From contig NZ_JACJIM010000003.1 of NCBI RefSeq assembly GCF_014138435.1, positions 496,001-560,000 on the forward strand: a stretch of DNA of 64,000 bases. The letters are read 5' to 3'. This DNA comes from Methylobacterium fujisawaense (GTDB lineage Bacteria; Pseudomonadota; Alphaproteobacteria; Rhizobiales; Beijerinckiaceae). This document shows positions 9,014 through 18,617 of this stretch, one piece after another. Made by a program: the position numbers and the translations under genes. The notes under the pieces are model-generated. The model did not search any database, had not been told where the DNA came from, and saw nothing but the letters and a program-made list of their open reading frames with translations. The stretch's first letter is position 1, and every line of letters starts with the position of its first letter.

Positions 9014-10105
9014 ATGATGCTGATCGGCCCCACCCTCGGGCGGTATTTCGCCGCCCGGTTCCTCCGCACGGTGCTCGGCGTGTTCGTGACCGTGTTCGCC
9101 CTGGTCTACACCCTGGACTTCGTCGAGCTCCTCCGCCGCGCTGGCGAGGCCCAGGGCGCCTCCGCGGGGCTGATGGCGCAGCTCTCGCTCTATCGCACCC
9201 CCGCGGTGGCTGAGGGCGTCCTGCCTTTCGCGATCCTGTTCGGCTCCATGGCGGCCCTGCTCCAGCTCTCGCGCAAGCTGGAGCTGGTGGTCGCGCGGGC
9301 AGCCGGGATCTCGGCGTGGCAGTTCCTGCAGCCCGGCTTCTTCGTGGCCCTCACCCTCGGTGCGCTGGCCGTCGGCGTCTACAACCCGGTCTCGGCGTTG
9401 CTGAAACAGCGCTCCACCGAGATCGAGGCGAAGATCTTCGCCAAATCCACCAAGGCGAGTTCGGGCAAGGACCTCTGGATCCGCCAGAAGGGCCTCGACG
9501 GCGAGGCGATCCTCCGCGCCGAGACCGCCATCGAGGGCACGACCACCCTCGCCGGCGTGTCGGTCTTCACCTTCGACGCGGCCGGCAAGTTCGCCGAGCA
9601 GCTCGTCGCGGCCCGCGCCACGCTGCACGACGGCTACTGGGAACTCTCCGATGTGCGCGTTCTCACACCGGACACGCCCCCTGAGTCGTTCGACACCTAC
9701 CTGATCGCCTCGAACCTCGACCCCGCACAGGTGCGTCAGGGGTTCACGCCCCCCGAATCTGTGCCTTTCTGGCAACTTCCCACAACGATCGCGCGGACCG
9801 AGCGGGCCGGTTTGGACGCCACCCGATACCGGCTCCAGTACGATGTCCTGTGGGCAAGGCCGGTGCTGTTCGTGGCCATGGTCATCGTCGCCGCAACCGT
9901 TTCCTTACGGTTCTTCCGCTTTGGTGGTGTCGGAAAACTCGTGCTCGGTGGCGTCGCGGCCGGCTTCGCTCTCTACGTGGTCCGACAGGTCATGGAGGGG
10001 CTCGGGGCGTCCGGACTCGTCGCCGCACCGGTGGCGGCCTGGTTCCCGGCCGTGGTAGGCAGTCTTCTCGGTACGCTCACGCTTCTGTACCAGGAAGACG
10101 GCTGA
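9014..10105 (+). CDS. lptG: LPS export ABC permease LptG
   Basis: A 363-residue paralogue of LptF with the same layout of three N-terminal and three C-terminal membrane helices flanking a periplasmic domain. It is the second permease of the LPS extractor. It starts 5 bp after lptF with two tandem ATG codons (9014 and 9017) and is followed by lptD, so the three genes probably form one transcript. Confidence 0.92.
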   Translation: MMLIGPTLGRYFAARFLRTVLGVFVTVFALVYTLDFVELLRRAGEAQGASAGLMAQLSLYRTPAVAEGVLPFAILFGSMAALLQLSRKLELVVARAAGISAWQFLQPGFFVALTLGALAVGVYNPVSALLKQRSTEIEAKIFAKSTKASSGKDLWIRQKGLDGEAILRAETAIEGTTTLAGVSVFTFDAAGKFAEQLVAARATLHDGYWELSDVRVLTPDTPPESFDTYLIASNLDPAQVRQGFTPPESVPFWQLPTTIARTERAGLDATRYRLQYDVLWARPVLFVAMVIVAATVSLRFFRFGGVGKLVLGGVAAGFALYVVRQVMEGLGASGLVAAPVAAWFPAVVGSLLGTLTLLYQEDG

Positions 10106-10170
10106 CTTCCGCGAGCCTTCGCGGGACGGGAGACGGGTGTTGAGGTTGGTGGCGGCAGACGTCACAGGGG

Positions 10171-12762
10171 TTGGGACGCGCGTTGCGTAAGGTCGCCGAC
10201 ATCCTGCGGAAGGCTGGTTTCCGAGCTGTGCTGGCGCTCGCCGCGCCGCTGGCGGGGGGCCTGTCCGCCCATGCCCAGGGCCTGCCCGCCGTGACGGCCG
10301 GCAAGCCCGGCGACAAGCTCCTCGTCGAGGCCGACGAGCTGATCTACGACAACGACCACGGCACCGTGACGGCGCGGGGCAACGCCGAGCTGCATTACGG
10401 GCCCCGGACCCTGCAGGCCGACCGCGTGCGCTACGATCGGACTTCCGGCCGGGTCTTCGCCGAGGGCAATGTCCGCCTCACCGAGGCCGATGGCGGCGTC
10501 GTGACCGGCGCGCGCATGGAGCTCACCGACGACTTCAAGACCGGCTTCGTGGATGCCTTCCGCGGCCAGCAGACCGTCCAGCGCAAGTTCGAGACCGTGC
10601 GCACCCGGTTCTCTGCGCCCCGGGCCGAGCGCCTGAACGGCGAGCAGACGAGCTTCGAGTCCGGCAGCTACACGGCCTGCGAGCCGTGCAAGGACAACCC
10701 TGAGACGCCGCCGCTGTGGCAGATCAAGGCGAAGAAGATCATCCACGACAACGAGACCCACACGGTCTACTTCGACGACTCGACGCTCGAGATCGCCGGG
10801 ATCCCGGTGGCCTACCTGCCGTATTTCGAGGCGCCGGATCCGACGGTGAAGCGCAAAACCGGCTTCCTGACGCCGCGCTTCATCACGACGACCGCCCTCG
10901 GCAACGGCGTGTCGCTTCCCTACTTCATCAATCTGGCGCCGAACTACGATCTGACGGTGACGCCGACGCTGCTCAGCCGGCAGGGCCTGCTCGCGCAGGG
11001 CGAGTTCCGCCAGCGGATCGACAACGGCTTCTACAACATCCGCCTTTCGGGCATCTCGCAGACGACGCCCTCGGCCTTCCTGCCGAGCCCCCTCGGCGCC
11101 GGCGAGCGCGATTTCCGCGGCTCGGTGGAGTCGCAGGGCCGGTTCTACATCAACCCGCGCTGGCGTACGGGCTGGGACCTCGTCGGCGTCACCGACAAGT
11201 GGTTCCTCGACAATTACCGGATCCGCAACCAGAACATCACCACGGACTATTTCCGTGAGGCGACCTCGACGGCGTACCTGATCGGCCAGGGCGACCGCTC
11301 GTGGTTCGAGGCGCGGGGCTACTACTTCAAGGGCCTGTCGAGCTTCGACTGGCAGAAGCAGCAGCCGATCGTCGCCCCGGTCATCGACTACGACAAGCGG
11401 GTCAACGGTCCCTCGGAGATCGGCGGCGAGGTGCGCTTCCAGGCGAACATCACCAGCCTGACCCGCGAGACCACGCAGTACCAGGGCCTGCCGCGGACCT
11501 CGAGCTACCTGTTCTCGCCGAGCGTCAACGGCGTCAGCTTCCCGCTCTACCAGACCTGCACGGTCTTCCAGCGCGGCCTCTGCGCGATCGACGGGCTCGC
11601 CGGCACCAACACCCGCGCCTCCGCGGAGCTATCCTGGCGCCGCAGCTTCATCGACGACTGGGGCCAGAAGTTCACGCCGTTCGCGTATCTGCGCACCGAC
11701 GCGTTCTTCACCAATCCGAGCTTCTCCGGCTACCAGAACGATCTCGCGCCGCAGGTGGCGAAGATCGACGACGGCTTCGCCGGCCGGGTCATGCCGGCGA
11801 TCGGCCTCGATTACCGCTACCCGTTCGTCGCCAATTTCGGCGCGCTCGGCGTCCACACCCTGGAGCCGATCGGCCAGATCATCGCGCGCCCGTCGGAGAC
11901 CCGGATCGGCCGCCTGCCGAACGAGGACGCGCAGAGCCTCGTCTTCGACGACACGTCGCTGTTCGAATGGGACAAGTTCTCGGGCTACGACCGGGTCGAA
12001 GGCGGCGTGCGCACCAATCTCGGCGGCCAGTACTCCGTCGTGACCCCGTCGGGCTGGTACGCGAACGTGCTGTTCGGCGAGTCGATCCAGCTCGCGGGCG
12101 TCAACTCGTTCCGTCGCGGCGACATCGCCAATACCGGCCTGGATTCCGGGCTCGAGACGCAGCGATCGGACTTCGTCGGCCGGTTCCAGGTCTCGCCGAA
12201 CCAGAACATCACGTTCATCAGCCGTGCCCGGTTCAACCAGGCCGACTTCCACGTGGCGCGGTTCGAGACCGGCGTCACGGCACGGTTCGCGCCGTTCGCG
12301 CCGCTGACGCTGTCGGCCTTCTATTCCTACTACGAGGCGCAGCCGCTGCTCGGCTACAGCCATTACCGTGAAGGCGTCACGGCGTCCGCGACCTACAACA
12401 TCACGCCGAACTGGTTCGTGTCGGGCTCGCTGCTCGTCGACCTCACGCACTACCTGGACGTGCGCAACACCTATACGGATGCCCTGAGCTCCTATCTGGC
12501 GAACCCGATCGGAACCGTGCCGATCTACCAGAACCCGGGGCGCTTCTATCTCTCGGGGGCGAGCTTCGGCGGCGGCTATCAGGACGAATGCACCACCGTC
12601 TCGCTGAACTACATCAATTCCCCGATCGCGACGGCCACCGGCGTCCGCGAGCGCAACCAGACCGTCCTGCTGCGGGTCGAACTCAAGACGCTGGGTGAGG
12701 CGGATCTGCGCCAGAACGTCGGCACCGCCACCACCGCGGACGGCATCGCCTCGGTGCGGTAA
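10171..12762 (+). CDS. lptD: LPS-assembly outer-membrane protein LptD
   Basis: An 863-residue outer-membrane protein that inserts LPS into the outer leaflet. It has an N-terminal signal region ending near SAHAQG (about residue 33), an OstA/jellyroll domain (about 45-150, VEADELIYDNDHGTVTARG), and a long LptD C-terminal beta-barrel (about 300-860). Cysteines at ACEPCKDN and in the barrel could form inter-domain disulfides. No ATG fits; TTG at 10171 follows an AGGGG purine run directly, and TTG at 10183 is an alternative. The gene is 65 bp after lptG. Confidence 0.93.
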   Translation: MGRALRKVADILRKAGFRAVLALAAPLAGGLSAHAQGLPAVTAGKPGDKLLVEADELIYDNDHGTVTARGNAELHYGPRTLQADRVRYDRTSGRVFAEGNVRLTEADGGVVTGARMELTDDFKTGFVDAFRGQQTVQRKFETVRTRFSAPRAERLNGEQTSFESGSYTACEPCKDNPETPPLWQIKAKKIIHDNETHTVYFDDSTLEIAGIPVAYLPYFEAPDPTVKRKTGFLTPRFITTTALGNGVSLPYFINLAPNYDLTVTPTLLSRQGLLAQGEFRQRIDNGFYNIRLSGISQTTPSAFLPSPLGAGERDFRGSVESQGRFYINPRWRTGWDLVGVTDKWFLDNYRIRNQNITTDYFREATSTAYLIGQGDRSWFEARGYYFKGLSSFDWQKQQPIVAPVIDYDKRVNGPSEIGGEVRFQANITSLTRETTQYQGLPRTSSYLFSPSVNGVSFPLYQTCTVFQRGLCAIDGLAGTNTRASAELSWRRSFIDDWGQKFTPFAYLRTDAFFTNPSFSGYQNDLAPQVAKIDDGFAGRVMPAIGLDYRYPFVANFGALGVHTLEPIGQIIARPSETRIGRLPNEDAQSLVFDDTSLFEWDKFSGYDRVEGGVRTNLGGQYSVVTPSGWYANVLFGESIQLAGVNSFRRGDIANTGLDSGLETQRSDFVGRFQVSPNQNITFISRARFNQADFHVARFETGVTARFAPFAPLTLSAFYSYYEAQPLLGYSHYREGVTASATYNITPNWFVSGSLLVDLTHYLDVRNTYTDALSSYLANPIGTVPIYQNPGRFYLSGASFGGGYQDECTTVSLNYINSPIATATGVRERNQTVLLRVELKTLGEADLRQNVGTATTADGIASVR

Positions 12763-12882
12763 AGTCCCGCTCTCCGCGTCTGTGGGCCTCGGGAGCCACT
12801 ATCCGTGGACCCGCGCTCCCCGGCGGCTCGGACCCGTGGCGCCGAGGATGCGCCCGCGGCCCGCCGGCGCTATAGACCGCCC

Positions 12883-13998
12883 ATGCCGCCCCTCGCCCTC
12901 ACCCTCGGAGATCCTGCCGGCATCGGTCCGGAGCTGGCGCTCAGCGCGTGGCTCGGACGGGGCGGCACGGAGCCGCTGCCGCCGTTCTTCCTCGTGGCCG
13001 ATCCGGACTTCGTCGAGCGCCTCGCCCACCGCCTCGGCCGCCCCGTTCCGGTGGCCGAGGTCGATCCCGAGACCGCCGCCGAGGTGTTCCCGCGCGCCCT
13101 CCCGGTGGTGTCGCTGCCGAGCGGCGCCCGCGTCGCCGCCGAGCCGGGCGTGCCCGATTCCGTCAATGCCGGCGCGACCATCGAGTCGATCACGGCGGCG
13201 GTGGCGTTCGTGAAGGCCGGACGCGCGAGCGCGGTGGTCACCAACCCCATCGCCAAGTTCGTGCTGACCCGGACGGGGTTCGCCCATCCGGGCCACACCG
13301 AGTTCCTGGCCGCCCTCTCGGTCCCGCCCGGCCAGACGCCGCCCAGGCCTGTGATGATGATCTGGAGCCCGGAGCTCTCGGTGGTTCCGGTGACGATCCA
13401 CGTGCCGCTGAAGGACGTGCCGGCTCTCCTCACCCAGGACCTCGTCGAGGAGACCGCCTTGATCGTCGCCCGGGACCTGCGCGACCGGTTCGGTCTGCCG
13501 GAGCCGCGCCTCGTCCTCGCGGGCCTCAACCCGCATGCGGGCGAGGCTGGGACGATCGGCCATGAAGACCGCGACGTCCTCGCCCCCGCGGTGGCGCGGC
13601 TGCGGGCACAGGGCATCGACATCCGCGGGCCGCTCCCGGCCGACACCCTGTTCCACGCCCGCGCCCGGACCACCTACGACGTCGCCCTCGCGCCCACGCA
13701 CGATCAGGCCCTGATCCCGATAAAGACCATCGCGTTCGACGACGGCGTGAACGTCACCCTCGGCCTGCCCTTCGTGCGGACCTCACCGGACCACGGCACG
13801 GCCTTCGATATCGCCGGTCAGGGCATCGCCCGGCCCGACAGCCTCGTGGCGGCTTTGCGCCTCGCCGATCGGCTGGCCGCCAACGCGGCGCTGCGAAGCA
13901 GTCCGTTGGGCGGTGCCGAAATCATCCCGTTCAGCGTCTATGCCGGGCGGCCGCGATCCCCGGGCGCCCACCACTTCGACGCCGAGGACGAGCTGTGA
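12883..13998 (+). CDS. pdxA: 4-hydroxythreonine-4-phosphate dehydrogenase PdxA
   Basis: A 371-residue enzyme of the DXP-dependent pyridoxal-5'-phosphate pathway; it oxidises 4-phosphohydroxy-L-threonine with NAD. The start signature [12 protein letters not shown] follows the ATG at 12883. Metal-binding histidines are seen in AHPGHTEFL, in [16 protein letters not shown] and near [12 protein letters not shown]. Length is slightly above the usual 330 residues because of inserts in the first 100 residues. It sits between lptD and rsmA; in many proteobacteria surA lies between lptD and pdxA, but only 120 bp separate them here. Confidence 0.93.
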   Translation: MPPLALTLGDPAGIGPELALSAWLGRGGTEPLPPFFLVADPDFVERLAHRLGRPVPVAEVDPETAAEVFPRALPVVSLPSGARVAAEPGVPDSVNAGATIESITAAVAFVKAGRASAVVTNPIAKFVLTRTGFAHPGHTEFLAALSVPPGQTPPRPVMMIWSPELSVVPVTIHVPLKDVPALLTQDLVEETALIVARDLRDRFGLPEPRLVLAGLNPHAGEAGTIGHEDRDVLAPAVARLRAQGIDIRGPLPADTLFHARARTTYDVALAPTHDQALIPIKTIAFDDGVNVTLGLPFVRTSPDHGTAFDIAGQGIARPDSLVAALRLADRLAANAALRSSPLGGAEIIPFSVYAGRPRSPGAHHFDAEDEL

Positions 13999-14008
13999 GA
14001 GAGCCATC

Positions 14009-14887
14009 ATGAGCGCAGGGGACGGTCTTCCGCCGCTGCGCGACGTCGTTGCCCGCCACGGCCTGGAGCCGAAGAAGGCGCTCGGCCAGAACTTCCTGTA
14101 CGACCTCAACCTGACCGGGCGGATCGCCCGGGCAGCGGGTCCCCTCGCGGGTGTGACCGTGGTGGAGGTCGGCCCCGGTCCGGGCGGCCTGACGCGCGCG
14201 CTCCTCGCCGAGGGCGCCGCCCGCGTCGTGGCGATCGAGCGCGACCCGCGCGCCCTGCCGGCGCTCGCCGAGATCGCCGCCCATTATCCGGGACGCCTCG
14301 AGGTGGTCGACGCCGACGCCCTCGCCTTCGATCCGCGGCCGCTGGTGGGCGATGGTCCCGCCCGGATCGTCGCCAACCTGCCCTACAATGTCGGCACGGC
14401 GCTGCTCACCGGCTGGCTCGACGGTGAAGCCTGGCCGCCCTGGTGGGATCAGGCCGTGCTGATGTTCCAGCGGGAAGTCGCCGAGCGCATCGTCGCCAGT
14501 CCCGAGGAGCGGGCCGATTACGGCCGGCTCGGCGTGCTCTGCGGCTGGCGGACCGAGGCCGAGATCCTGTTCGACGTCAGCCCTTCGGCGTTCGTGCCGC
14601 CACCAAAGGTGACGTCGAGCGTGGTGCGGCTTGTGCCGCGGGCGGAGCCCTTGCCCTGCCGCGCCGGTGCGCTGGAAGCCGTCACCCGCGCGGCCTTCGG
14701 CCAACGCCGGAAGATGCTGCGTCAGAGCCTCAAGGCGTTGACGCCCGAGCCCGGCATCCTGCTGGCCGCGGCCGGGCTCGTCGAGACGGCGCGGGCCGAG
14801 GAAATCCCGGTGGCAGGCTTCGTCGATCTGGCGAACCGGTGGGACGCGCACAGAAAAGCCGACACCGCGGGGGCGGCGCCGGCTTGA
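14009..14887 (+). CDS. rsmA: 16S rRNA dimethyladenosine transferase RsmA/KsgA
   Basis: A 292-residue SAM-dependent methyltransferase that dimethylates two adjacent adenosines near the 3' end of 16S rRNA during small-subunit maturation. Visible motifs are [11 protein letters not shown] at the N-terminus, the SAM site [16 protein letters not shown], and the catalytic [11 protein letters not shown] (motif IV). The ATG at 14009 starts 10 bp after pdxA, preceded by a purine-rich GAGAGAG; the longer upstream frame overlaps pdxA and is not needed. Confidence 0.94.
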   Translation: MSAGDGLPPLRDVVARHGLEPKKALGQNFLYDLNLTGRIARAAGPLAGVTVVEVGPGPGGLTRALLAEGAARVVAIERDPRALPALAEIAAHYPGRLEVVDADALAFDPRPLVGDGPARIVANLPYNVGTALLTGWLDGEAWPPWWDQAVLMFQREVAERIVASPEERADYGRLGVLCGWRTEAEILFDVSPSAFVPPPKVTSSVVRLVPRAEPLPCRAGALEAVTRAAFGQRRKMLRQSLKALTPEPGILLAAAGLVETARAEEIPVAGFVDLANRWDAHRKADTAGAAPA

Positions 14888-14901
14888 AAGCCTGCACGGG
14901 G

Positions 14902-14923
14902 GCTCCGGCCCGGAGGCCGGAGC
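14902..14923. terminator. Perfect 9-bp hairpin between convergent genes
   Basis: Arms gctccggcc (14902-14910) and ggccggagc (14915-14923) with a cgga loop. It lies in the 45-bp gap between the stops of rsmA (+) and the Tim44-like gene (-), so it could stop transcription from both sides. It lacks a T run, so it may be only partly intrinsic. Confidence 0.5.
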
Positions 14924-14932
14924 GCGGCGCAA

Positions 14933-15904
14933 TCAGCGGGTCTGCTGGATCGCCGAGAGCACCCAGCCGCGCCCGGGCTGGCGCAGGAAGGTCCAGAGCT
15001 CCGTCGCCTCGGACGTATCCGTCGAGACGACGCGGCCGCTGGCCCGCTCCACCATCACGTCCTTGAGGGCGTAGCGCATCGCCACGGTGGCGTAGTCGGT
15101 GCGATCCTCACCCCAGGCTTCCGCAAGGTCGCCCTGCAGCAGCTTCACGTCCGAGATCGTGTTCACCACGCCGCGGGCCGCGTTGTTGCGCAGCTCCTCA
15201 TCGAAGTAGCCGACCATCTCGGGCGTCGACAGGTTGCCCAGCGTCACCCGATCCTCGCGGGAATAGGCATCCTGAACGTCGCCGAGCAGCCGCTCGAACG
15301 CCTGATAGTCGGCCGGGCCGATCTGGACCGGGCGTGTCTGCGGCGGCCGCTGGCCACCGCCGAACCTGCCGGCGGCGGGGCCGGCCGGAGCACCGCCCAT
15401 CGGGCCGCGCGCGCCGGGCTCGTCGTTGAGCGACGAGCGGGCATAGGGGGCACCGGCGCCGGCCGGCTCGTTCCGGCGGCGGAAGAAGCGCAGGGCCAGC
15501 ATCACCACGAGCACGACGAGCCCGACCTGGAACAGGAGGCCGATCATCGAGGCGAGGCCACCGAGGCCGCCGAAGAAGCCGCCGCCGAGGAGTGCGCCGA
15601 TCAGGCCGGCACCCAGCAGGCCCGCGAAGAAGCCGCCGCCGAACCGCCGGCCGGGCGCGGCCGGAGCCTGCATGCCGGGGCTGCCCATGCCGGGGGACGG
15701 CGCGGTCTGCGAACGCTGCATGGTCATGCCGCCACCCGGGGCCGTCGGCGTGGCCGAGGGGGCCGTGTAGGTGCGCGAGCCACGGGATCCGAACGATCCG
15801 CCGCCGCCCGGACGGGCTTCCACGACGGGCGCCGCGACGGTCAGCGCAGCGGCCAGCGCCAGGAGGGCGGCCACACGCCGGCGGCGCGAAATCTCAGTAA
15901 ACAT
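14933..15904 (-). CDS. Tim44-like domain protein, membrane anchored
   Basis: A 323-residue protein with a signal or anchor segment (about residues 9-28), a Gly/Ser/Pro/Met-rich linker, a second glycine-rich hydrophobic segment (about 90-138, GLLGAGLIGALLGGGFFGG) followed by RFFRRR, and a C-terminal Tim44/MRPL45-type domain (about 190-323). Bacterial members are typically inner-membrane proteins with the globular Tim44 domain on one face; their function is not settled. I choose ATG at 15904 because a GAGG lies 7 bases upstream; GTG at 15910 is also possible. Confidence 0.85.
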   Translation of the reverse strand: MFTEISRRRRVAALLALAAALTVAAPVVEARPGGGGSFGSRGSRTYTAPSATPTAPGGGMTMQRSQTAPSPGMGSPGMQAPAAPGRRFGGGFFAGLLGAGLIGALLGGGFFGGLGGLASMIGLLFQVGLVVLVVMLALRFFRRRNEPAGAGAPYARSSLNDEPGARGPMGGAPAGPAAGRFGGGQRPPQTRPVQIGPADYQAFERLLGDVQDAYSREDRVTLGNLSTPEMVGYFDEELRNNAARGVVNTISDVKLLQGDLAEAWGEDRTDYATVAMRYALKDVMVERASGRVVSTDTSEATELWTFLRQPGRGWVLSAIQQTR

Positions 15905-16124
15905 GTACACGCCTCAGAGGACGAGAACCGAAGAGCGCGGAGCGCCAGTGACGATATGGGAACGGCCCGGCTCGGGTTTTAGTCCTGCCCGACGGCGCCG
16001 GGATGACGTTTTCCACGGGAGCGCCCCCCGTCCATGGACGCGGAGAACGGCGATCCGGTCGAGCCGGGCACGCCGAACGCCCGCTGCCCGGGGTTGCGTT
16101 GCGCCGCGCGTCGGACCCGGCGGC

Positions 16125-17222
16125 TCAGTGGAGAGTGCGCTCGGGAGCCGCCGGAAAGACGAGGCGCACCTGGGTCCCCTCCCCGCTGCGGCTGTCGAGG
16201 GTGATGGTGCCGTTCTGGCGCTTCATCAGCCCATGCACGATCGCGAGGCCCGCGCCGCGCCCCGCCTCGTGACTGGTCTGAAACGGCGCCAGGGCCCGGG
16301 TGAGCATCTCGGGCGACATGCCCAGCCCCGTATCCCCGACCGCGATCCCGACGCTGCCGAGGCCCGGCTGCTGCAAGGACCGGTCGCCAGGATCGATCCG
16401 GAAGGTCGACAGAGTCAGCGTTCCCCCGGACGGCATGGCCTCGCAGGCATTGGCGACGAGATGCCGCAGGGCGAACTCGATCTGCGTCGGATTGCTGATC
16501 GCCCGGGGCAGGCCAGGCGTCGCCGCGACGGTGAGACGGATGCCGGGCGGCAGATCGGGCTCGAGGCGGCCTGCGAGATCCGCCACGATCGCGTCGAGGT
16601 CCACCGCCCGGACGTCGGGCGCGATGCGTCGGGAATAGGCCAACAGGTGCCGGGTCAGGATCGCCGCCCGCTCGGTGGCGTCGGCTGAGCGGGCGATCGC
16701 CCGCTGGATGAACGGCTCCTGCCGGTCTCCGAGGCGACGTTTCAGCCCGTCGATGTAGCCGATCAGGATCTGCAGGAAGTTGTTGAACTCGTGCGCCACG
16801 CTGTTGGTCAGCAGCCCCAGTGCCTCGCGCTGGCGGGAGAGGGCGAGCGCCCCCTCGGCCTCGCGGCGCGCCGTGACGTCGAGGATCTGGCCGATGCGGT
16901 TGCGGGTGCCGGGAAGCGGCGCCGTGTCCAGATGGGCCCAGAAGGTGGTCCCGTCCGCGCGTGCGGCCAGGAATTCCTGACTCGCGGGGCCGACGGGATC
17001 GAACGCCGTCGTGCGATGGGCCAACATGAGGTCCAGACCCTGCGCGGCGAGCCGCTCGGCCGGATACCCGGCGAGATGCTCCAGGGCCGGGTTGGCGTGG
17101 AGGACACGGCCCTGCGGATCGAGCAGGAGGCTGGGCGTCGGCAGCGCGTCGAGGAGCGAGCGGGCCTCGCCGCCGAGCGGCTCCCCCCTGCCCGCACTGT
17201 GATCCGTCCCGGGCTGCACCAT
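16125..17222 (-). CDS. Soluble PAS-domain sensor histidine kinase
   Basis: A 365-residue kinase with no membrane segment. An N-terminal PAS domain (about residues 22-135) is followed by a HisKA-type dimerisation helix with the phospho-acceptor histidine in NSVAHEFNNFLQIL, then an ATPase domain with N box LVANACEAMPSGG, G1 box VGDTGLGM and G2 box GRGAGLAIVHGLMKRQNG. No response regulator gene is adjacent, so it is an orphan kinase whose signal and partner cannot be read here. Confidence 0.88.
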   Translation of the reverse strand: MVQPGTDHSAGRGEPLGGEARSLLDALPTPSLLLDPQGRVLHANPALEHLAGYPAERLAAQGLDLMLAHRTTAFDPVGPASQEFLAARADGTTFWAHLDTAPLPGTRNRIGQILDVTARREAEGALALSRQREALGLLTNSVAHEFNNFLQILIGYIDGLKRRLGDRQEPFIQRAIARSADATERAAILTRHLLAYSRRIAPDVRAVDLDAIVADLAGRLEPDLPPGIRLTVAATPGLPRAISNPTQIEFALRHLVANACEAMPSGGTLTLSTFRIDPGDRSLQQPGLGSVGIAVGDTGLGMSPEMLTRALAPFQTSHEAGRGAGLAIVHGLMKRQNGTITLDSRSGEGTQVRLVFPAAPERTLH

Positions 17223-17318
17223 GCTGCGTTCGCGCTCAGCGGATGCGGAATGTCCGCGACGGGTCAGCGATAGCGATGAACGGCGTCATGGCCAAGCGCC
17301 GGCCGCCGTGAGCACCGT

Positions 17319-17951
17319 CTACTGGCGCACCCACATGACCCGCGCCATCCAGGCGATCTCGCCGAGATTCAGGACCCGGTCCTCGTGTTCGGGGTTCAGG
17401 GAGGCCAGCTCCACGGTCCGGGCCGTGCGCCGCTTCAGCTCCTTGGCCAGGACCTCGCCGCCATGCAGGCGGACCACGACGCGGTCGCCCTTGCGGACGC
17501 TGGCCGTGGGCGACACGATCAGCACGTCGCCGTCCCGGAACAGCGGCAGCATGGAATCGCCCTGGATCTCCAGCGCGAAGGCCCGCTCCTCGCCGAGATC
17601 CGGAAACTCGATCTCCTCCCAGCCCGCGCCGCCGGTGGGCATGCCCTCGTCGGTGAACAGGCGTCCGGCGCCGGCCTGCGTCAGGCCGATCAGCGGAACC
17701 ATGGTGCGGGCGGGAATCTCCCGCGCCTCGATGAGCCGCAGGAACTCGTCGAGGCTCGATCCTGTCGCAGCCAGGACCTTGGACACCGATTCCGTGGAGG
17801 GCCAGCGCTTGCGGCCGTCGGCGCCCACGCGCTTCGAGCGGTTGAAGCTCGTGGCGTCGAGGCCGGCGCGGCGGGCGAGCCCGGAGGCCGAGTAGCCGTG
17901 GCGCTCGGCGAGCCGGTCGATGGCGTTCCAGATCTGCTCGTGCGACAGCAT
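17319..17951 (-). CDS. HTH-S24 (CI/LexA-type) repressor
   Basis: A 210-residue regulator with an N-terminal helix-turn-helix (about residues 5-60; [20 protein letters not shown]) and a C-terminal S24 peptidase domain. The serine nucleophile is S133 in IQGDSMLPL and the lysine base is K170 in EVLAKELK, so self-cleavage chemistry is complete. An Ala-Gly pair (TQAGAG, about 92-96) upstream of the peptidase is a plausible cleavage point. It resembles stand-alone alphaproteobacterial S24 regulators rather than LexA proper. No phage genes are nearby. The 315-bp gap in front contains hyphenated palindromes that could be its operator. Confidence 0.9.
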   Translation of the reverse strand: MLSHEQIWNAIDRLAERHGYSASGLARRAGLDATSFNRSKRVGADGRKRWPSTESVSKVLAATGSSLDEFLRLIEAREIPARTMVPLIGLTQAGAGRLFTDEGMPTGGAGWEEIEFPDLGEERAFALEIQGDSMLPLFRDGDVLIVSPTASVRKGDRVVVRLHGGEVLAKELKRRTARTVELASLNPEHEDRVLNLGEIAWMARVMWVRQ

Positions 17952-18266
17952 CGCGGACTCGGAGGCTCACCCTCAGCGGGCCGGCACCCCCGTCTCACCA
18001 GCCGGGATCCGGCTGCCTCGGGGGCACGGAGACGGTTTGTCCGCCGGGTCCGTTCAAAACCCGCCGGGTACGCGCGGAGATACTTGACAATTTACTTTCC
18101 GGATCCGCTCTGCCGGTCCGGACAGGGCTGTGTGACGTCCAGCCTAGTTGTAGGAAAGTAGAACTACGGGCGTCAGATTGCAATCGCTCCTCGAATCGGC
18201 AGAGCGCATCGGTGTTGCCGCCGGCGCCCGGCGCCTCTATCGACGCGTCGGTTCCGGGGAGCTTCG
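17952..18266. other. Divergent intergenic region, S24 repressor / DUF952-pyrD
   Basis: A 315-bp gap between oppositely transcribed genes. Apart from the inverted repeats listed separately (18093-18166), I see no gene or terminator. Confidence 0.5.
18093..18166. promoter_or_regulatory. Candidate operator with inverted repeats upstream of S24 repressor
   Basis: An AT-richer island in a GC-rich gap. An 8-bp perfect inverted repeat tactttcc (18093-18100) / ggaaagta (18153-18160) is separated by 52 bp. Overlapping the right copy is a hyphenated palindrome tagtt (18145-18149) - N12 - aacta (18162-18166). A ttgaca hexamer sits at 18084-18089. These features suit dimeric repressor sites between the S24 gene (-) and DUF952-pyrD (+). 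Binding is inference. Confidence 0.4.
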
Positions 18267-18617
18267 ATGCCGCTCATCTACAAGATCTGTCCGCGTGCCC
18301 TGTGGCGCGAGGCCGAGGCCGCGGGCCAATTCACGGGGGCGCCGATCGACCGCCAGGACGGCTTCATCCATTTCTCGACGGCCGCCCAGGTCGCCGAGAC
18401 GGCCGCCCGACACTTCGCCGGACAGGACGACCTGCTCCTCGTTGCGGTCGAGGCCGAGGCGCTCGACGACGGCCTGCGCTACGAGCCCTCCCGGGGGGGC
18501 GACCTGTTCCCGCACCTCTACGGTCCGCTGCCGCTCTCGGCCGTGGTCGCGGTGGACGAAATGCCGCTGGACGGCGACGGGCGGCACGCATTTCCGGCCG
18601 GGATCCTGCCGGCATGA
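18267..18617 (+). CDS. DUF952 family protein
   Basis: A 116-residue protein with DUF952 features: the start [10 protein letters not shown], the central [20 protein letters not shown] and the end [17 protein letters not shown]. The conserved histidines and the fold of this family resemble glutathione S-transferase-fold or ADP-ribosyl-type small domains, but no activity is established. Its stop overlaps the pyrD start (ATGA), so the two are translationally coupled. Confidence 0.9.
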   Translation: MPLIYKICPRALWREAEAAGQFTGAPIDRQDGFIHFSTAAQVAETAARHFAGQDDLLLVAVEAEALDDGLRYEPSRGGDLFPHLYGPLPLSAVVAVDEMPLDGDGRHAFPAGILPA

